Assembly (NCBI RefSeq): GCF_003254505.1
Contig: NZ_QFYP01000001.1
Location: 2,092,001-2,156,000, forward strand
Direction: 5' to 3'
Length of the DNA: 64,000 nt
From: Phenylobacterium hankyongense
GTDB lineage: Bacteria > Pseudomonadota > Alphaproteobacteria > Caulobacterales > Caulobacteraceae
Position 1 is the stretch's first letter; every line of letters begins with the position of its first letter. A program made the translations under genes and the position numbers. Positions 26,325 through 35,302 of this stretch are shown in pieces. The notes beneath the pieces are model-generated. The model made no database searches. It was given only the letters and a program-made list of their open reading frames with translations, and was not told the DNA's origin.

Positions 26325-28199
26325 TTAGCCGGCGCCCATCGCCACCGCCGTCCGGTAGACGATCAGCGAGGCCACGTAGGCCATGCCGGTCATGTAGGCG
26401 AACATCACCGCCGGCCAGAGCCAGGAGTTGGTCTCCCGCTTCACCACCGCCAGCGTCGAGGCGCACTGCGGGGCGAACACGTACCAGGCCAGGAACGACA
26501 GGCCGGTGGCCAGCGACCAGTGGTGGGCCAGCGTCGTCGCCAGGGCGCCGGGCGAGGCGTCCGCATTGCCGATGGCGTAGACCGTGCCCAACGCCGCCAC
26601 CGCCACTTCGCGGGCCGCGAAGCCGGGGATCAGGGCGACCGTCATCTGCCAGTTGAAGCCGATCGGCGCGAGCACCGGTGCGATCAGGTGGCCCAGGCGG
26701 CCGGCCAGGCTGTAGTCGATGGCCGCGCCGGGCGCGCCGGGGGGCGCTCCGGGGAAGGACGACAGGAACCACACCAGGATCATCAGCGGGAAGATGATCC
26801 GGCCGGCGCGCATGACGAAGATCTTGCCGCGCAGGTAGAGGCTGCGCGCCACGTTCTCGGCGTCCGGCAGCTTGTAGGTCGGCAGCTCCATCAGGAACGG
26901 CTCCACCGCGCCGCGCCAGAACAGCCGCCGCGTCAGGAACGAGACGCCGAGCGCGCTGGCGATGCCCGCCGCATAGAGGCCGAACATCACCAGCCCCTGC
27001 AGGCTCATGAAGCCAGCCACCGTCCGGTCCGGGATGAAGGCCGAGATGATCAGGGTGTAGACCGGGATGCGCGCCGAACAGGTCATCAGCGGCGCCACCA
27101 GGATGGTGGTCAGCCGGTCGCGGCGGTTGTCGATCACCCGCGTCGACATGATCCCCGGGATGGCGCAGGCGAAGCTGGAGAGCAGCGGGATGAAGGCGCG
27201 GCCGTGCAGGCCGGCGCCGCCCATGATCCGGTCCATCAGGAAGGCCGCCCGGGCCATGTAGCCGAAGTCTTCCAGGAGGATGATGAAGAAGAACAGCACC
27301 AGGATCTGCGGCAGGAAGACCAGCACGCTGCCGACGCCGGAGATCACCCCGTCGGCGATGAAGCTGGCGAGCAGGCCGGGCGGCAGGTGCTGGGCGACCA
27401 GGACGCCGAGGCCCTGGAACGCCGCGTCGATGGCGTCCTGCGCGGGCTTGGCCCAGGTGAACACCGCCTGGAACATCAGGAACAGCACGCCGAACAGGAT
27501 CGCCAGCCCGGCGACCGGGTGCAGCAGCACGGCGTCGACCTTGGCGGTGAAGGTGTCGGGCCGCTCGGGCGGGCGGACGTAGGTCTTCAGGATCCGGTGC
27601 GCCTCGCGGTGCGCCGAGCGGATCTCGCCGGCGTCGGGTTCGCGCCAGGTGTTCTGGCCGTCGAGCGCGCCGGCTTGCGCCAGCTCGTCGACCTTGGCCA
27701 CCAGTTCGTCGATGCCGCGCTTGCGGGTGGCGACGGTGGTGACGATCGGGCAGCCCAGCTCGCGGGCCAGGCCCTCGACGTCGATCCGCAGGCCCTGGCG
27801 CTGGGCGATGTCGTACATGTTGAGCGCCAGCACCATCGGCCGGCCGACCGCCTTCAGCTCCAGGATCAGCCGCAGCACCAGGCGCAGGTTGGTGGCGTCG
27901 GCGACCGCCACCAGCACGTCGGGGGCCTCCTCGCCGGCCAGCTTGCCCAGCACCGCGTCGCGGGTCACCGCCTCGTCGGGGCTGCGGGCGCGCAGGGAAT
28001 AGGTGCCGGGCAGGTCGAGGATGGAGAGGGTGCGGCCCTGGGCGGTGTGCAGGTGGCCTTCCTTCCGCTCGACGGTGACGCCGGCGTAGTTGGCGACCTT
28101 CTGGCGGCTGCCGGTCAGGGCGTTGAAGAGGGCGGTCTTGCCGGAGTTGGGATTGCCGACCAGGGCGACGCGCGCCGGCCGCAGTACGGTTTCGCTCAT
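26325..28199 (-). CDS. feoB: Ferrous iron transport protein B
   Basis: Inner-membrane Fe2+ transporter of 624 residues with an N-terminal G domain. G1 is GNPNSGKT (15-22), G3 is in ILDLPGTYS and G4 is LNMYD, followed by a helical spacer and about eight membrane helices with the two Gate motifs (LSSFACAIPGIMSTR and APQCASTLAVVKRET). These Cys-containing gates are the proposed iron path. feoA is directly upstream with a 4-base overlap, and a Fur-box-like site precedes feoA. It is somewhat shorter than E. coli FeoB (773), as is common. Confidence 0.96.
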   Translation of the reverse strand: MSETVLRPARVALVGNPNSGKTALFNALTGSRQKVANYAGVTVERKEGHLHTAQGRTLSILDLPGTYSLRARSPDEAVTRDAVLGKLAGEEAPDVLVAVADATNLRLVLRLILELKAVGRPMVLALNMYDIAQRQGLRIDVEGLARELGCPIVTTVATRKRGIDELVAKVDELAQAGALDGQNTWREPDAGEIRSAHREAHRILKTYVRPPERPDTFTAKVDAVLLHPVAGLAILFGVLFLMFQAVFTWAKPAQDAIDAAFQGLGVLVAQHLPPGLLASFIADGVISGVGSVLVFLPQILVLFFFIILLEDFGYMARAAFLMDRIMGGAGLHGRAFIPLLSSFACAIPGIMSTRVIDNRRDRLTTILVAPLMTCSARIPVYTLIISAFIPDRTVAGFMSLQGLVMFGLYAAGIASALGVSFLTRRLFWRGAVEPFLMELPTYKLPDAENVARSLYLRGKIFVMRAGRIIFPLMILVWFLSSFPGAPPGAPGAAIDYSLAGRLGHLIAPVLAPIGFNWQMTVALIPGFAAREVAVAALGTVYAIGNADASPGALATTLAHHWSLATGLSFLAWYVFAPQCASTLAVVKRETNSWLWPAVMFAYMTGMAYVASLIVYRTAVAMGAG

Positions 28200-28549
28200 C
28201 GCGCCGGCCGCTTCGGGCTCAGTCGTTCCAGCAGCACCCAGACGTCCTCGGCGTCGCGGCGGCGCAGCGCCACGCGCATGTCGTCGAGCCGCACCGCGAT
28301 CGGGTCGCGGCGGATGGCGCCCTCGTGCAGCACCTCGATCGCCGCGCCTTCCACGAAGCCGAATTCCAGCAGCCGGCGCTGCAGCTCCTCGACGCCGACG
28401 CCGTGGTCGCCGGGATGGCTCTCGGCCCGCACGTCGACGATCGTCCCGGCGTCGCCGGGATGGGCCTCGGACAGGCGCACCAGCCGGGCGTCGACGTCCG
28501 CCGCGTGGGCGGGCGAGGCCTTGATCGGCTCGGCGAGCATGTCGTGCAT
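28196..28549 (-). CDS. feoA: Ferrous iron transport protein A
   Basis: SH3-like cytoplasmic protein of 117 residues that supports FeoB. The FeoA core is seen in VRLSEAHPGD, LLEFGFVEGAAIEVLHEG and PIAVRLDDMRVALRRRDAEDVWV. The N-terminal 20 residues are an extra tail relative to the usual 75-85-residue FeoA. First gene of the feoAB operon, overlapping feoB by 4 bases. Confidence 0.93.
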   Translation of the reverse strand: MHDMLAEPIKASPAHAADVDARLVRLSEAHPGDAGTIVDVRAESHPGDHGVGVEELQRRLLEFGFVEGAAIEVLHEGAIRRDPIAVRLDDMRVALRRRDAEDVWVLLERLSPKRPAR

Positions 28550-28574
28550 GGAGGAAACCTCGGCCGCGGACTTT

Positions 28575-28593
28575 GCGAGTGATTATCATTTAC
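28575..28593 (-). promoter_or_regulatory. Fur-box-like site upstream of feoA
   Basis: The sequence around GTGATTATCATTTAC (28579-28593) resembles the Fur consensus built of GATAAT/ATTATC hexamers and lies 26 bases upstream of the feoA start on the opposite strand reading. It is an AT-rich island in GC-rich DNA. Iron repression of feoAB is inferred. Confidence 0.6.
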
Positions 28594-28755
28594 GTCCGAG
28601 GCGCCCGAAATACAAGACCTTGGCCCTGGGCATCTTGCCGCGCCGCGCTGGCGCCGCGTCCGCGCGGGCCGGTCCGCAACGCAGGGGTGGCGCGAGCGCC
28701 GCGGGTATGGCAATCGGAACCACCCGCCGAGGCGTCGCCCTACGCCATGCGGGAC

Positions 28756-28840
28756 GCGGGCGTGGTGGAATTGGTAGACGCGCTGGACTCAAAATCCAGT
28801 TCCGAGAGGAGTGTCGGTTCGAGCCCGACCGCCCGCACCA
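28756..28840 (+). tRNA. tRNA-Leu (CAA)
   Basis: An 85-base class II tRNA. The acceptor stem is GCGGGCG/CGCCCGC, the D loop contains TTGGTAGA, and the anticodon arm CTGGA-CTCAAAA-TCCAG carries anticodon CAA. A variable arm and the T loop GGTTCGAGCCC follow, and the CCA end is encoded. It reads UUG codons. Small phage/island-type genes begin 10 bases beyond its 3' end, a common integration point. Confidence 0.96.
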
Positions 28841-28850
28841 TTTGGGAACG

Positions 28851-29123
28851 CTACGCGTCTCGAGACGCATTTGCCGCCATCCGCCGCTCGAAGCGGACCC
28901 GCTCGGCGTGGGTCTGCGGGAAGGCACGGTAGCCGGCTCGCATCCAGGCTTTGCACTGGACGTGACGCGTCGCAGAGATCTGCTCATTGGACCACCATTC
29001 CGGGCGGTGCGCGCTCTTCGGCAGGAGCCCGCCCAGGACGCGTTCAATGTCCCGAAAGCTCATCTCGTGGATTGCGCTCTTCTGACGCCGTAGATGACCT
29101 TCCAGTGGATCGTACTTTCCCAT
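28851..29123 (-). CDS. DUF7662-like small protein next to tRNA
   Basis: Protein of 90 residues with the pattern GKYDPLEGHL, FRDIERVLGGLLPKSA and PEWWSN, a motif set seen in small accessory proteins often carried on mobile DNA. GGAGGG precedes the ATG. It ends 10 bases from the tRNA-Leu 3' end on the opposite strand. The function is unknown; binding to nucleic acids or to a partner system is only a guess. Confidence 0.65.
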   Translation of the reverse strand: MGKYDPLEGHLRRQKSAIHEMSFRDIERVLGGLLPKSAHRPEWWSNEQISATRHVQCKAWMRAGYRAFPQTHAERVRFERRMAANASRDA

Positions 29124-29279
29124 GCGACCCCTCCGAGCCCCTGCGTTCTCTTGCAGGTTGAGCGGGGGTCAGCAACTCTCGTGCCGTGATGCTCGTCCCA
29201 CCTCCGATCGATCCCCGTCTGCTGGCCGCCGAGATCGAGGCGACGTCAGTGAGTTATCGGGCGACTGGCCGCGGCGAGT

Positions 29280-29546
29280 TCAGGCCTTGAAGCGCTTCCG
29301 ATGCGGACAGCCGGGCCAGCAGCACGGCCGTCGCTTCCCGTCCTTTAGTTGTGTACGCGTCCGCTCGACGTGATTGCGTCGCGTCTCGGGCTTCTTCACG
29401 GACTCGACCCAGCAAATCCATTCGTTGCGCGCGAGCGGCGTTATGTCCTCCCACTTGGCGAGCGCCTCCCTGTCGGAAACAAGCACCTCACGAAGGTCTG
29501 TCGGGACCTCGTGCACCACGCCAGCACTGACGCGCACATTCGTCAT
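29280..29546 (-). CDS. YdeI/OmpD-associated (OmdA)-like short protein
   Basis: Protein of 88 residues covering the C-terminal OmdA-type domain: VPTDLREVL, WEDITPLARNEWICWVESVKK (cited as about 33-53) and ETRRNHVERTRTQL. The family is called bacteriocin-protection/YdeI, and full-length members are 150-190 residues, so this is a short form or a remnant. The C-terminal CCWPGCPHR gives an unusual Cys cluster. The gene sits in the accessory stretch beyond tRNA-Leu. Confidence 0.7.
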   Translation of the reverse strand: MTNVRVSAGVVHEVPTDLREVLVSDREALAKWEDITPLARNEWICWVESVKKPETRRNHVERTRTQLKDGKRRPCCWPGCPHRKRFKA

Positions 29547-29787
29547 GGGATGACGGCCTCTCACCCACTGCCCCAAATGTGGAGGCTAGCGGCCCAGGTC
29601 CGGCTTCCGCAATGTTAGAGCCGATGTGAATGTCGGGTTCCTGCCCCGACGCGAAGGTCCGCGGCTGGCGCATCTGGGACCTCGCGCGAGCAGACAGGCG
29701 TGACCGAGACCAGGCGCCGAGCCTCTGTGCGCGGGGCCGAACGGCGCGCCCGAACCCAACCCGATCAGGTGTCTTGCGGTTCTGCAG

Positions 29788-30069
29788 CTACGCAGGTTGC
29801 TTCACGCCGAAGCGCTCGGCCGAGCGGGCCCTCGCCTTGGCGGCCTCTTCCTCGCGGTCCTTGGGATCGGCGGTCGTCTCCAGGCTCTCGAACAGGCGGC
29901 GGGCGACGGCGGCGACCTGGTCCACGGCGGTATCGAAGGCTTCGCGGTTCACCTTCGAGGGGGCGTTGAACCCGGACAGCTTGCGGACGAACTGGAGCGC
30001 GGCGTCGCGGATCTCCTCATCCGTGGCCGGCGGGTCGAAGTTGAACAGTGTCTTGATGTTGCGGCACAT
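29788..30069 (-). CDS. DUF2277 family protein
   Basis: Protein of 93 residues with the highly conserved start MCRNIKTLFNFDPPAT and the helix AALQFVRKLSGFNAPS, followed by a charged C-terminal helix. DUF2277 has no known function. It is common in Alphaproteobacteria and Actinobacteria. The conserved N-terminus makes the start certain. Confidence 0.92.
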   Translation of the reverse strand: MCRNIKTLFNFDPPATDEEIRDAALQFVRKLSGFNAPSKVNREAFDTAVDQVAAVARRLFESLETTADPKDREEEAAKARARSAERFGVKQPA

Positions 30070-30234
30070 TGGCGGGCGCCTCCTTCTCCTTGGCCCCTAA
30101 GATAGGCGTTCGGACGGCCCGCGCGACCAGGGGATTTTCTGCTCTGGTGCGACAGAGCCCTGCGATCCGGCCCGGGCGGGTGTCGGAATGAGCGGCCTCG
30201 TTCGTCCTTCGGGCGTCCACAGGAGGACATCCGG

Positions 30235-30447
30235 ATGCCGACCGACGATCCGGGCGGGCCGCTGGGGCCGACCAAGCGCACCACGGCTGAGAGCGTCACG
30301 GACGTGGTGAACCAGCTGACGGTATTCGTTGTCGTGCGCGCGCCGTCGCACGAGGGGGCGGCGAAACTGTTCGAAGGCCATCCGCACTTCACGATCTTTC
30401 CGCGCCAGGCCCCGCCACAAGCACTTCCTCCAGGCCCCGCCGGATGA
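30235..30447 (+). pseudogene. YCII-like protein remnant (truncated)
   Basis: An ORF of 70 residues whose middle part (VTDVVNQLTVFVVVRAPSHEGAAKLFEG, cited as residues about 21-48) and GHPHFTIFP look like the conserved end of YCII-type small proteins. There the sequence normally goes on with GDxVEVMExLPIPG; here it turns into a Pro-rich unrelated tail. A frameshift or truncation near 30405 is likely. It lies among other remnants in the accessory stretch. Confidence 0.5.
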
Positions 30448-30532
30448 TGGTCCGACCCAGGTGAGCCGCTTTGGCCGTTTCGACGAAGTTACGGCCGTGA
30501 ACCGCCAGGATCTTGCAGCGGGGGCGTGCGGG

Positions 30533-31909
30533 TCAGGCCACGTACCGCTTTCCGGCGCCGCGCGGAATCTCGAAGGTAACGCGCAAGCCGCAAAGGCCGC
30601 CGGCCGGCTCGGCGAAGATCCTGCCGCCGTGCAGGTCGACAATGCTCTTGGAAATGGTGAGCCCAAGTCCGCTGCCACGGTCTCCGGTCGCCGGCGTGTT
30701 GAAACGGGTGAACCGTTCGAAGATCCGCTGGCGCTGATCGGGAGGAAGCCCGGGGCCTTCGTCCTCCAGGCTCACCCTCCATAGCTCCGCTTCAAGTTCA
30801 GACCGGAGGTGGACCCGGCCGCCAGATGGGGAGGCGTTGAGCGCGTTGGTGAGGACATTGAGCAGAACCTGACGCAGCCATTTCTCCTCGAACGCCACCT
30901 GACCGCGGCCTTTGTGACTCGCGGTGAACAACCGTCCTGTGTGTTCGGCGAGCGCCGTCGCGTCCTGGCCGAAGGCGTTGAGGAACCGCGCGGGATCACG
31001 TGGCTTGAGATCGAAGGGAATGGCGCGAGCCTCGGCGCGGGACAGGAACAGCATTTCGTCGATGATCTGGTTCAGACGGGCGAGTTCCTCGATTTGGACC
31101 AGCACGGCTTCGCCGTGCGCCGCAGACAGCTCCGTGTCCTGCAGCATCTTCTCGGCGTGCAGGCGGATCAGCGAAAGCGGGGTCTTGAGCTCATGGGAGG
31201 CTTCCTGCGAGAACCGACGGACCTGGTTGAATGCCGACTCCAGCCGATCGAACATCTCGTTGAGCAGACGCGCCAAATCGGTGAGTTCGTCCTTGACCGC
31301 GGTGATCGGAATCCGTTCGGAGAGATTGTCTGATCCGATGCGGTTGGCGGTGGCGCGGATCGCGCGCATGGGACGCAAGAGAATGCGGCTCAGGCCCAAT
31401 CCAATGCCGATGCTGGCGACGAGCATGGCCAGCAGGAGGGCGACGCAAACCTTCGCATATTCGCGCATGCCGTCGCGGACCGGTTTGGCGGATGTCGCGA
31501 TGGTCACGTCGAACGGCGGCAGCAGGTATTCGTCGACGCGCAGTTCACCGATGTCGCGCATCGAGACGCTGTAGGCGCGTAAACCCTTAATATCCGGAAT
31601 GTCCCCACGGCGCAGGTTGCGCGACCGAAAGGCCACGTCGGTCCGGGGATCTCTGATGCTGATGTAGAAGAGGACGGCCGCGGAATCGCTGGCGTTGCGG
31701 ATGCGCTCGTCGATCTGGCGGGAATTCAGCCTCTTGTAGTCCGCGCCGAGGTGGGATTGCAGCTGGACAAACTCAGCGTGGTTGAGATCGTCCAGGCCGT
31801 TGATCAACCGGCCTTTGAGCAATTGGTAGCCGGCCACGAACAGGATCGCCAGGGTGACCGTCGCGCTGAGCGCGTACCAGAAGGCGAGCCGCGCGCCGAT
31901 CGACCTCAT
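30533..31909 (-). CDS. Sensor histidine kinase (CusS/PhoR-like layout)
   Basis: Membrane kinase of 458 residues with TM helices at about 11-31 and 152-174 flanking a 120-residue periplasmic sensor, HAMP (175-228), His239 in EASHELKTPLSLI, the N-box LNVLTNALNA, and G boxes DEGPGL and GSGLGLTI. It overlaps the response-regulator gene by 4 bases. Placement opposite the propeller/transporter/receptor cluster suggests it senses an organic acid there. Metal sensing, as in CusS, is the other option from its domain layout. Confidence 0.93.
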   Translation of the reverse strand: MRSIGARLAFWYALSATVTLAILFVAGYQLLKGRLINGLDDLNHAEFVQLQSHLGADYKRLNSRQIDERIRNASDSAAVLFYISIRDPRTDVAFRSRNLRRGDIPDIKGLRAYSVSMRDIGELRVDEYLLPPFDVTIATSAKPVRDGMREYAKVCVALLLAMLVASIGIGLGLSRILLRPMRAIRATANRIGSDNLSERIPITAVKDELTDLARLLNEMFDRLESAFNQVRRFSQEASHELKTPLSLIRLHAEKMLQDTELSAAHGEAVLVQIEELARLNQIIDEMLFLSRAEARAIPFDLKPRDPARFLNAFGQDATALAEHTGRLFTASHKGRGQVAFEEKWLRQVLLNVLTNALNASPSGGRVHLRSELEAELWRVSLEDEGPGLPPDQRQRIFERFTRFNTPATGDRGSGLGLTISKSIVDLHGGRIFAEPAGGLCGLRVTFEIPRGAGKRYVA

Positions 31910-32571
31910 AGCAGCTGGTAGCCGATCCCGCGGACGGTCTTGAACACCGGGCGGCCTAGGGCGCCTTCGAGCTTGGCGCGGATCCGGCTCATGTAGACAT
32001 CGAGCAGGTTCGTATCGACGTCGAAATGTGAGGACCAGATCTTCTCGGAAATCAGGGTGCGCGTGAGGATCCGCCCGCCGTTCTGCATGAACACTTCCAA
32101 CAGGGCGTATTCCCGGCCTGTCAGGTCGATCGGCTTGTCGTCGACGTGCACGGTGTGACCCAGAAGATCGAGGCGTATGCCATTGCGCTCCAGTACGGTC
32201 TGTTTGACCACCGATTGCCGGCGGAGGAGCGCGCGCATTCGCGCCAGCAGTTCCTCAATGCTGAACGGCTTTGGCAGGTAGTCGTCGGCGCCCACGTCCA
32301 GGCCCCTGATGCGGTCCTCCAGGCTGTCGCGCGCGGAGAGGATCAGCACAGGCTCGTTGAAGCCGCTGGCTCGCCACTCTCGCACCATGTCGATACCGTC
32401 TCCATCAGGCAGAGAGAGGTCGAGCACGATGAGGTCGTAGTTGGTCTCAACAAGGGCATTCTTGGCCTGGGCGCAGGTTCCGACAAGGTTGGCGATATGG
32501 GAGTGCTCGGACAGGCCCTGCCGCAGGAACTGGCCCAGTCGTACCTCGTCCTCGACGATCAGCACCTTCAT
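31906..32571 (-). CDS. OmpR-family response regulator
   Basis: Regulator of 221 residues. The receiver has Asp51 in IVLDLSLPDGDG and Lys101 in YLPKPFS; the winged helix follows with GREYALLEVF, a C-terminal DVYMSRIRAKLE recognition helix and VRGIGYQLL. Translation is coupled to the kinase (ATGA). A divergent intergenic region of about 250 bases with repeated TTCAGGTT-like octamers separates it from the beta-propeller gene. Confidence 0.95.
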   Translation of the reverse strand: MKVLIVEDEVRLGQFLRQGLSEHSHIANLVGTCAQAKNALVETNYDLIVLDLSLPDGDGIDMVREWRASGFNEPVLILSARDSLEDRIRGLDVGADDYLPKPFSIEELLARMRALLRRQSVVKQTVLERNGIRLDLLGHTVHVDDKPIDLTGREYALLEVFMQNGGRILTRTLISEKIWSSHFDVDTNLLDVYMSRIRAKLEGALGRPVFKTVRGIGYQLL

Positions 32572-32649
32572 GTTGGAATCGCTAACCTAGTGCGAGGGCA
32601 TGCGGCAAGTATCCACGAGTCCCTTTCGACGAAGGCTCGATAATTCTGC

Positions 32650-32735
32650 CGAACCTGAATAGTTGTTCAGGCCACCGTTAGTGTCAATTCAGGTTGGCCG
32701 CGGAGCATTGCAAGGGGAGGAGTTCAGGTCAGGTT
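32650..32735. promoter_or_regulatory. Cluster of TTCAGGTT-like repeats in divergent promoter region
   Basis: Four copies of an octamer occur within 85 bases: inverted AACCTGAA (32652-32659), TTCAGGCC (32666-32673), TTCAGGTT (32688-32695) and TTCAGGTC (32723-32730), the last running into another TCAGGTT. The second and third are 22 bases apart, two helical turns. OmpR-family regulators bind such direct repeats, so these are candidate sites for the adjacent regulator. Confidence 0.55.
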
Positions 32736-32822
32736 TGCGACCGCTGCGGCTGATCAGTTTTGCCGCCGGATACGCATGCCGCCTGCTTCGGAACCGCAAC
32801 TGGCTTTGCGAGACACGAGATC

Positions 32823-33875
32823 ATGCGACGATTCACTCTGGGCGCGGCCCTGGCCGTCTTCGCCTTGGCGGCCGCGAATGTCGCCCACGCCCGATCCGGT
32901 TACCGCCTCGAGGCGGCCGTGACCCTGAATGGGCCGTCGCCTGGATGGGACTATCTCAGCGTCGATCCGACCCGGGACTATGTGTTCATCGGCCGCCGGA
33001 AGGCCGGGGTGACGGTCTATGACGCGGCGGGCGGGCGCGTGGTCGCCACGATCGAGAACTCCAAAGACGCCAACGTCGCCGCGCTGGTTCCCGAGGTCGA
33101 CCGCGGGTTCACCGCCAACGAGGACGGCAGCACGACCGTGTTTCAGCTCTCGACGCTCAAGACGCTGGACCGGGTCAAGCTCGGCGAGGGGGCGGACGCC
33201 GGCTTCTATGAGCCCATGACGGGCCAGATGGTCTTCACCCTTGGCGACACACATGAACTGGTTTTCGTGGCTGCAAGGTCCGCGAAGATCACCGGCCGCC
33301 TGCCGATCAAGGCCGATGAACTCGAGGCCGCCGCGGCCGACGGCAAGGGCTTCATCTACGTCAACGAGCGCGACAAGGACCGTGTGGCCAAGGTGGACGT
33401 CAGGACGCGCAAGCTGGTGGCTGAATGGCCAACGCCGGGGTGCCGTCTGCCCACGGGTCTGGCTATCGACCGCGCGGCGGGACGGCTGTTCCTGGGCTGC
33501 AAGGGCCCGCATCCGGTGCTGGCGGTGATGAACGCCAAGACGGGTCGCGTGGTCACCACCATGGAGATCGGCCGCGGCAACGATGGGGTTGTGTTCGACC
33601 CGGCAGGGAAGCGCGTGTTCACCTCCAATGGCATCGACGGAAATATCGTGGTGTTCGATGTGGTGGGGCCCGACCGCCTGAAGCTAGCCAGCGCCTTCAC
33701 GACCCGTCCGATCGCCAGGACCATGGCGTTCAACCCAACGACCGGCCGCATCTACACGGCCACCGCCGAAGGCGTGCTGGATCCGACCCAGCCGGTGAAC
33801 AGGCGCGCCGGCGCCTTTTATCCGAATCGCTACTTGGACGACACCTTCACACTATTGATCTACGCGCCCGAATAG
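32823..33875 (+). CDS. Secreted YncE/YVTN-type beta-propeller protein
   Basis: Protein of 350 residues with a Sec signal peptide (MRRFTLGAALAVFALAAANVAHA, cited as residues 1-23, cut after AHA). The mature part repeats propeller strands such as DYVFIGRRKAGVTVYDAAGGRVV, cited as 47-69, AGRLFLGCKGP, GKRVFTSNGIDGNIVVFD and GRIYTATAEG. This family often binds metals, DNA or partner proteins in the periplasm. It is first gene of the likely regulon facing the two-component genes. A carrier or sensor role for the acid substrate is inferred. Confidence 0.85.
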   Translation: MRRFTLGAALAVFALAAANVAHARSGYRLEAAVTLNGPSPGWDYLSVDPTRDYVFIGRRKAGVTVYDAAGGRVVATIENSKDANVAALVPEVDRGFTANEDGSTTVFQLSTLKTLDRVKLGEGADAGFYEPMTGQMVFTLGDTHELVFVAARSAKITGRLPIKADELEAAAADGKGFIYVNERDKDRVAKVDVRTRKLVAEWPTPGCRLPTGLAIDRAAGRLFLGCKGPHPVLAVMNAKTGRVVTTMEIGRGNDGVVFDPAGKRVFTSNGIDGNIVVFDVVGPDRLKLASAFTTRPIARTMAFNPTTGRIYTATAEGVLDPTQPVNRRAGAFYPNRYLDDTFTLLIYAPE

Positions 33876-33955
33876 CGGCGCGAACTCAGGGCGCCCCCGC
33901 CGGGGCGGGGAAACGGTCCGGCCTCACGGCCGGGAACAGACATGAGGGAATCGTG

Positions 33956-35302
33956 ATGACCGACACGGGGGCGCCTGCGTGCGCTAAGGCGGAGACGCCC
34001 GGCGCGCGGCTTCTCGCAGGCTGGTGGCGGCTGGTGGATTTCAAGATCGGCGTCGTTCCCGCTCCGGTATTCCTGCTGGTGATCGGCTTGGCCGCCTTCT
34101 TTGTCAGCCGGGGCAAGGCGCCGTCCGACATCCTGATGAACATGGCGCTGCTGTCGGCGGGCGGGTTCGCCTGCGCAGAAGCCGGCAAGCGCCTGCCGCT
34201 GCTCCGCAATGTCGGCGCCGGCGCGATCTTCGCGACCTTCATCCCCTCGTACCTGGTGTACGCTCACATCCTGCCGCCGCCGCTGGTGACGTCGATCACG
34301 ACCTTCACGAAGTCGAGTAACTTCCTCTACCTGTTCATCTGTTCGATCATCGTGGGTTCGATCCTGGGCATGGACCGACGGGTGCTGGTGAGCGGGTTCC
34401 TGAAGATCTTCGTGCCGATTTCCATCGGCTCGATCGCCGCCGGCGTCGTGGGCTGCGCCGTGGGGACCACCCTTGGGCTCGGATTCGAGCACACCCTCTT
34501 CAGGATCGTCGTGCCGATCATGGCCGGGGGGGTGGGCGAGGGGGCGATGCCGCTGTCCATCGGCTACGCGGCTATCAGCCACCAGGCGCAGGGCGACGTG
34601 TTCGCCGAGGTGTTGCCGTCGGTCATGCTGGGCAGCCTGACGGCCATCATCCTGGCCGGCGCCCTTAACTCCCTGGGCAAACGCCGCCCGGACCTCACCG
34701 GCGAGGGACGCCTGCAGGTGGGCGAAGTGGACGTCGAGTTGTCTGGCGACCATCCGGTGCGGCCGCACCCGGCCATCGAGACCGTCGCGGGAGCCGCGGT
34801 CCTCGCGGTCACTCTCTACTTGAGCGGCACGGTGGCCCAGCAGCTGTGGGCTTTCCCGGCGCCGGTCGTCATGCTGCTGTTGACGGTCCTCCTCAAGCTG
34901 GGCCGTCTGGTGTCGCCAGACCTCGAGCAGGGCGCCTACAGCGTCTACCAGTTCTTTCGCACGGCGGTGACCTACCCCTTGCTGTTCGCCATCGGCGTAT
35001 CCCTGACACCTTGGGACAAGCTGATCGCGGCCTTTAATGCGCCGACGCTGATCACCATCGTGGCCACCGTGGCGACCTTGATGGCGACCGGATTCCTGCT
35101 TGCCGGCTTCCTGAAGATGCACCCCATCGATGTGGCTATCGTCAACGCTTGCCACTCGGGCCAGGGCGGGACGGGTGATGTCGCGATCCTGTCCGCCGCA
35201 AACCGAATGCAGCTGATGCCCTTCGCTCAGATCGCCACCCGTATTGGAGGCGCGATCACCGTCACCCTCGCGCTGATCGCATTTCGGCTGTTCGCCGGAT
35301 GA
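33956..35302 (+). CDS. 2-hydroxycarboxylate transporter family (CitS/MaeN-like)
   Basis: Inner-membrane secondary transporter of 448 residues with about 11 hydrophobic helices. The two re-entrant-loop signatures of the 2HCT family are present: GGVGEGAMPLSIGY (about 193-206) and HSGQGGTGDVAIL near 401-413. The family moves citrate, malate or related hydroxy acids with Na+ or H+. GAGGG precedes the ATG. It follows the propeller gene by 80 bases. Confidence 0.92.
   Translation: MTDTGAPACAKAETPGARLLAGWWRLVDFKIGVVPAPVFLLVIGLAAFFVSRGKAPSDILMNMALLSAGGFACAEAGKRLPLLRNVGAGAIFATFIPSYLVYAHILPPPLVTSITTFTKSSNFLYLFICSIIVGSILGMDRRVLVSGFLKIFVPISIGSIAAGVVGCAVGTTLGLGFEHTLFRIVVPIMAGGVGEGAMPLSIGYAAISHQAQGDVFAEVLPSVMLGSLTAIILAGALNSLGKRRPDLTGEGRLQVGEVDVELSGDHPVRPHPAIETVAGAAVLAVTLYLSGTVAQQLWAFPAPVVMLLLTVLLKLGRLVSPDLEQGAYSVYQFFRTAVTYPLLFAIGVSLTPWDKLIAAFNAPTLITIVATVATLMATGFLLAGFLKMHPIDVAIVNACHSGQGGTGDVAILSAANRMQLMPFAQIATRIGGAITVTLALIAFRLFAG

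Noticed and set aside
26295..29093. 932-codon plus-strand frame opposite feoAB and running over the tRNA
   Set aside because: Composition is that of an antisense frame and it crosses a tRNA gene.
30097..30678. Minus-strand frame over the remnant region
   Set aside because: A short stretch near 30400-30510 reads protein-like in one frame, but there is no start, ribosome site or recognised family, so it is at best a fragment.
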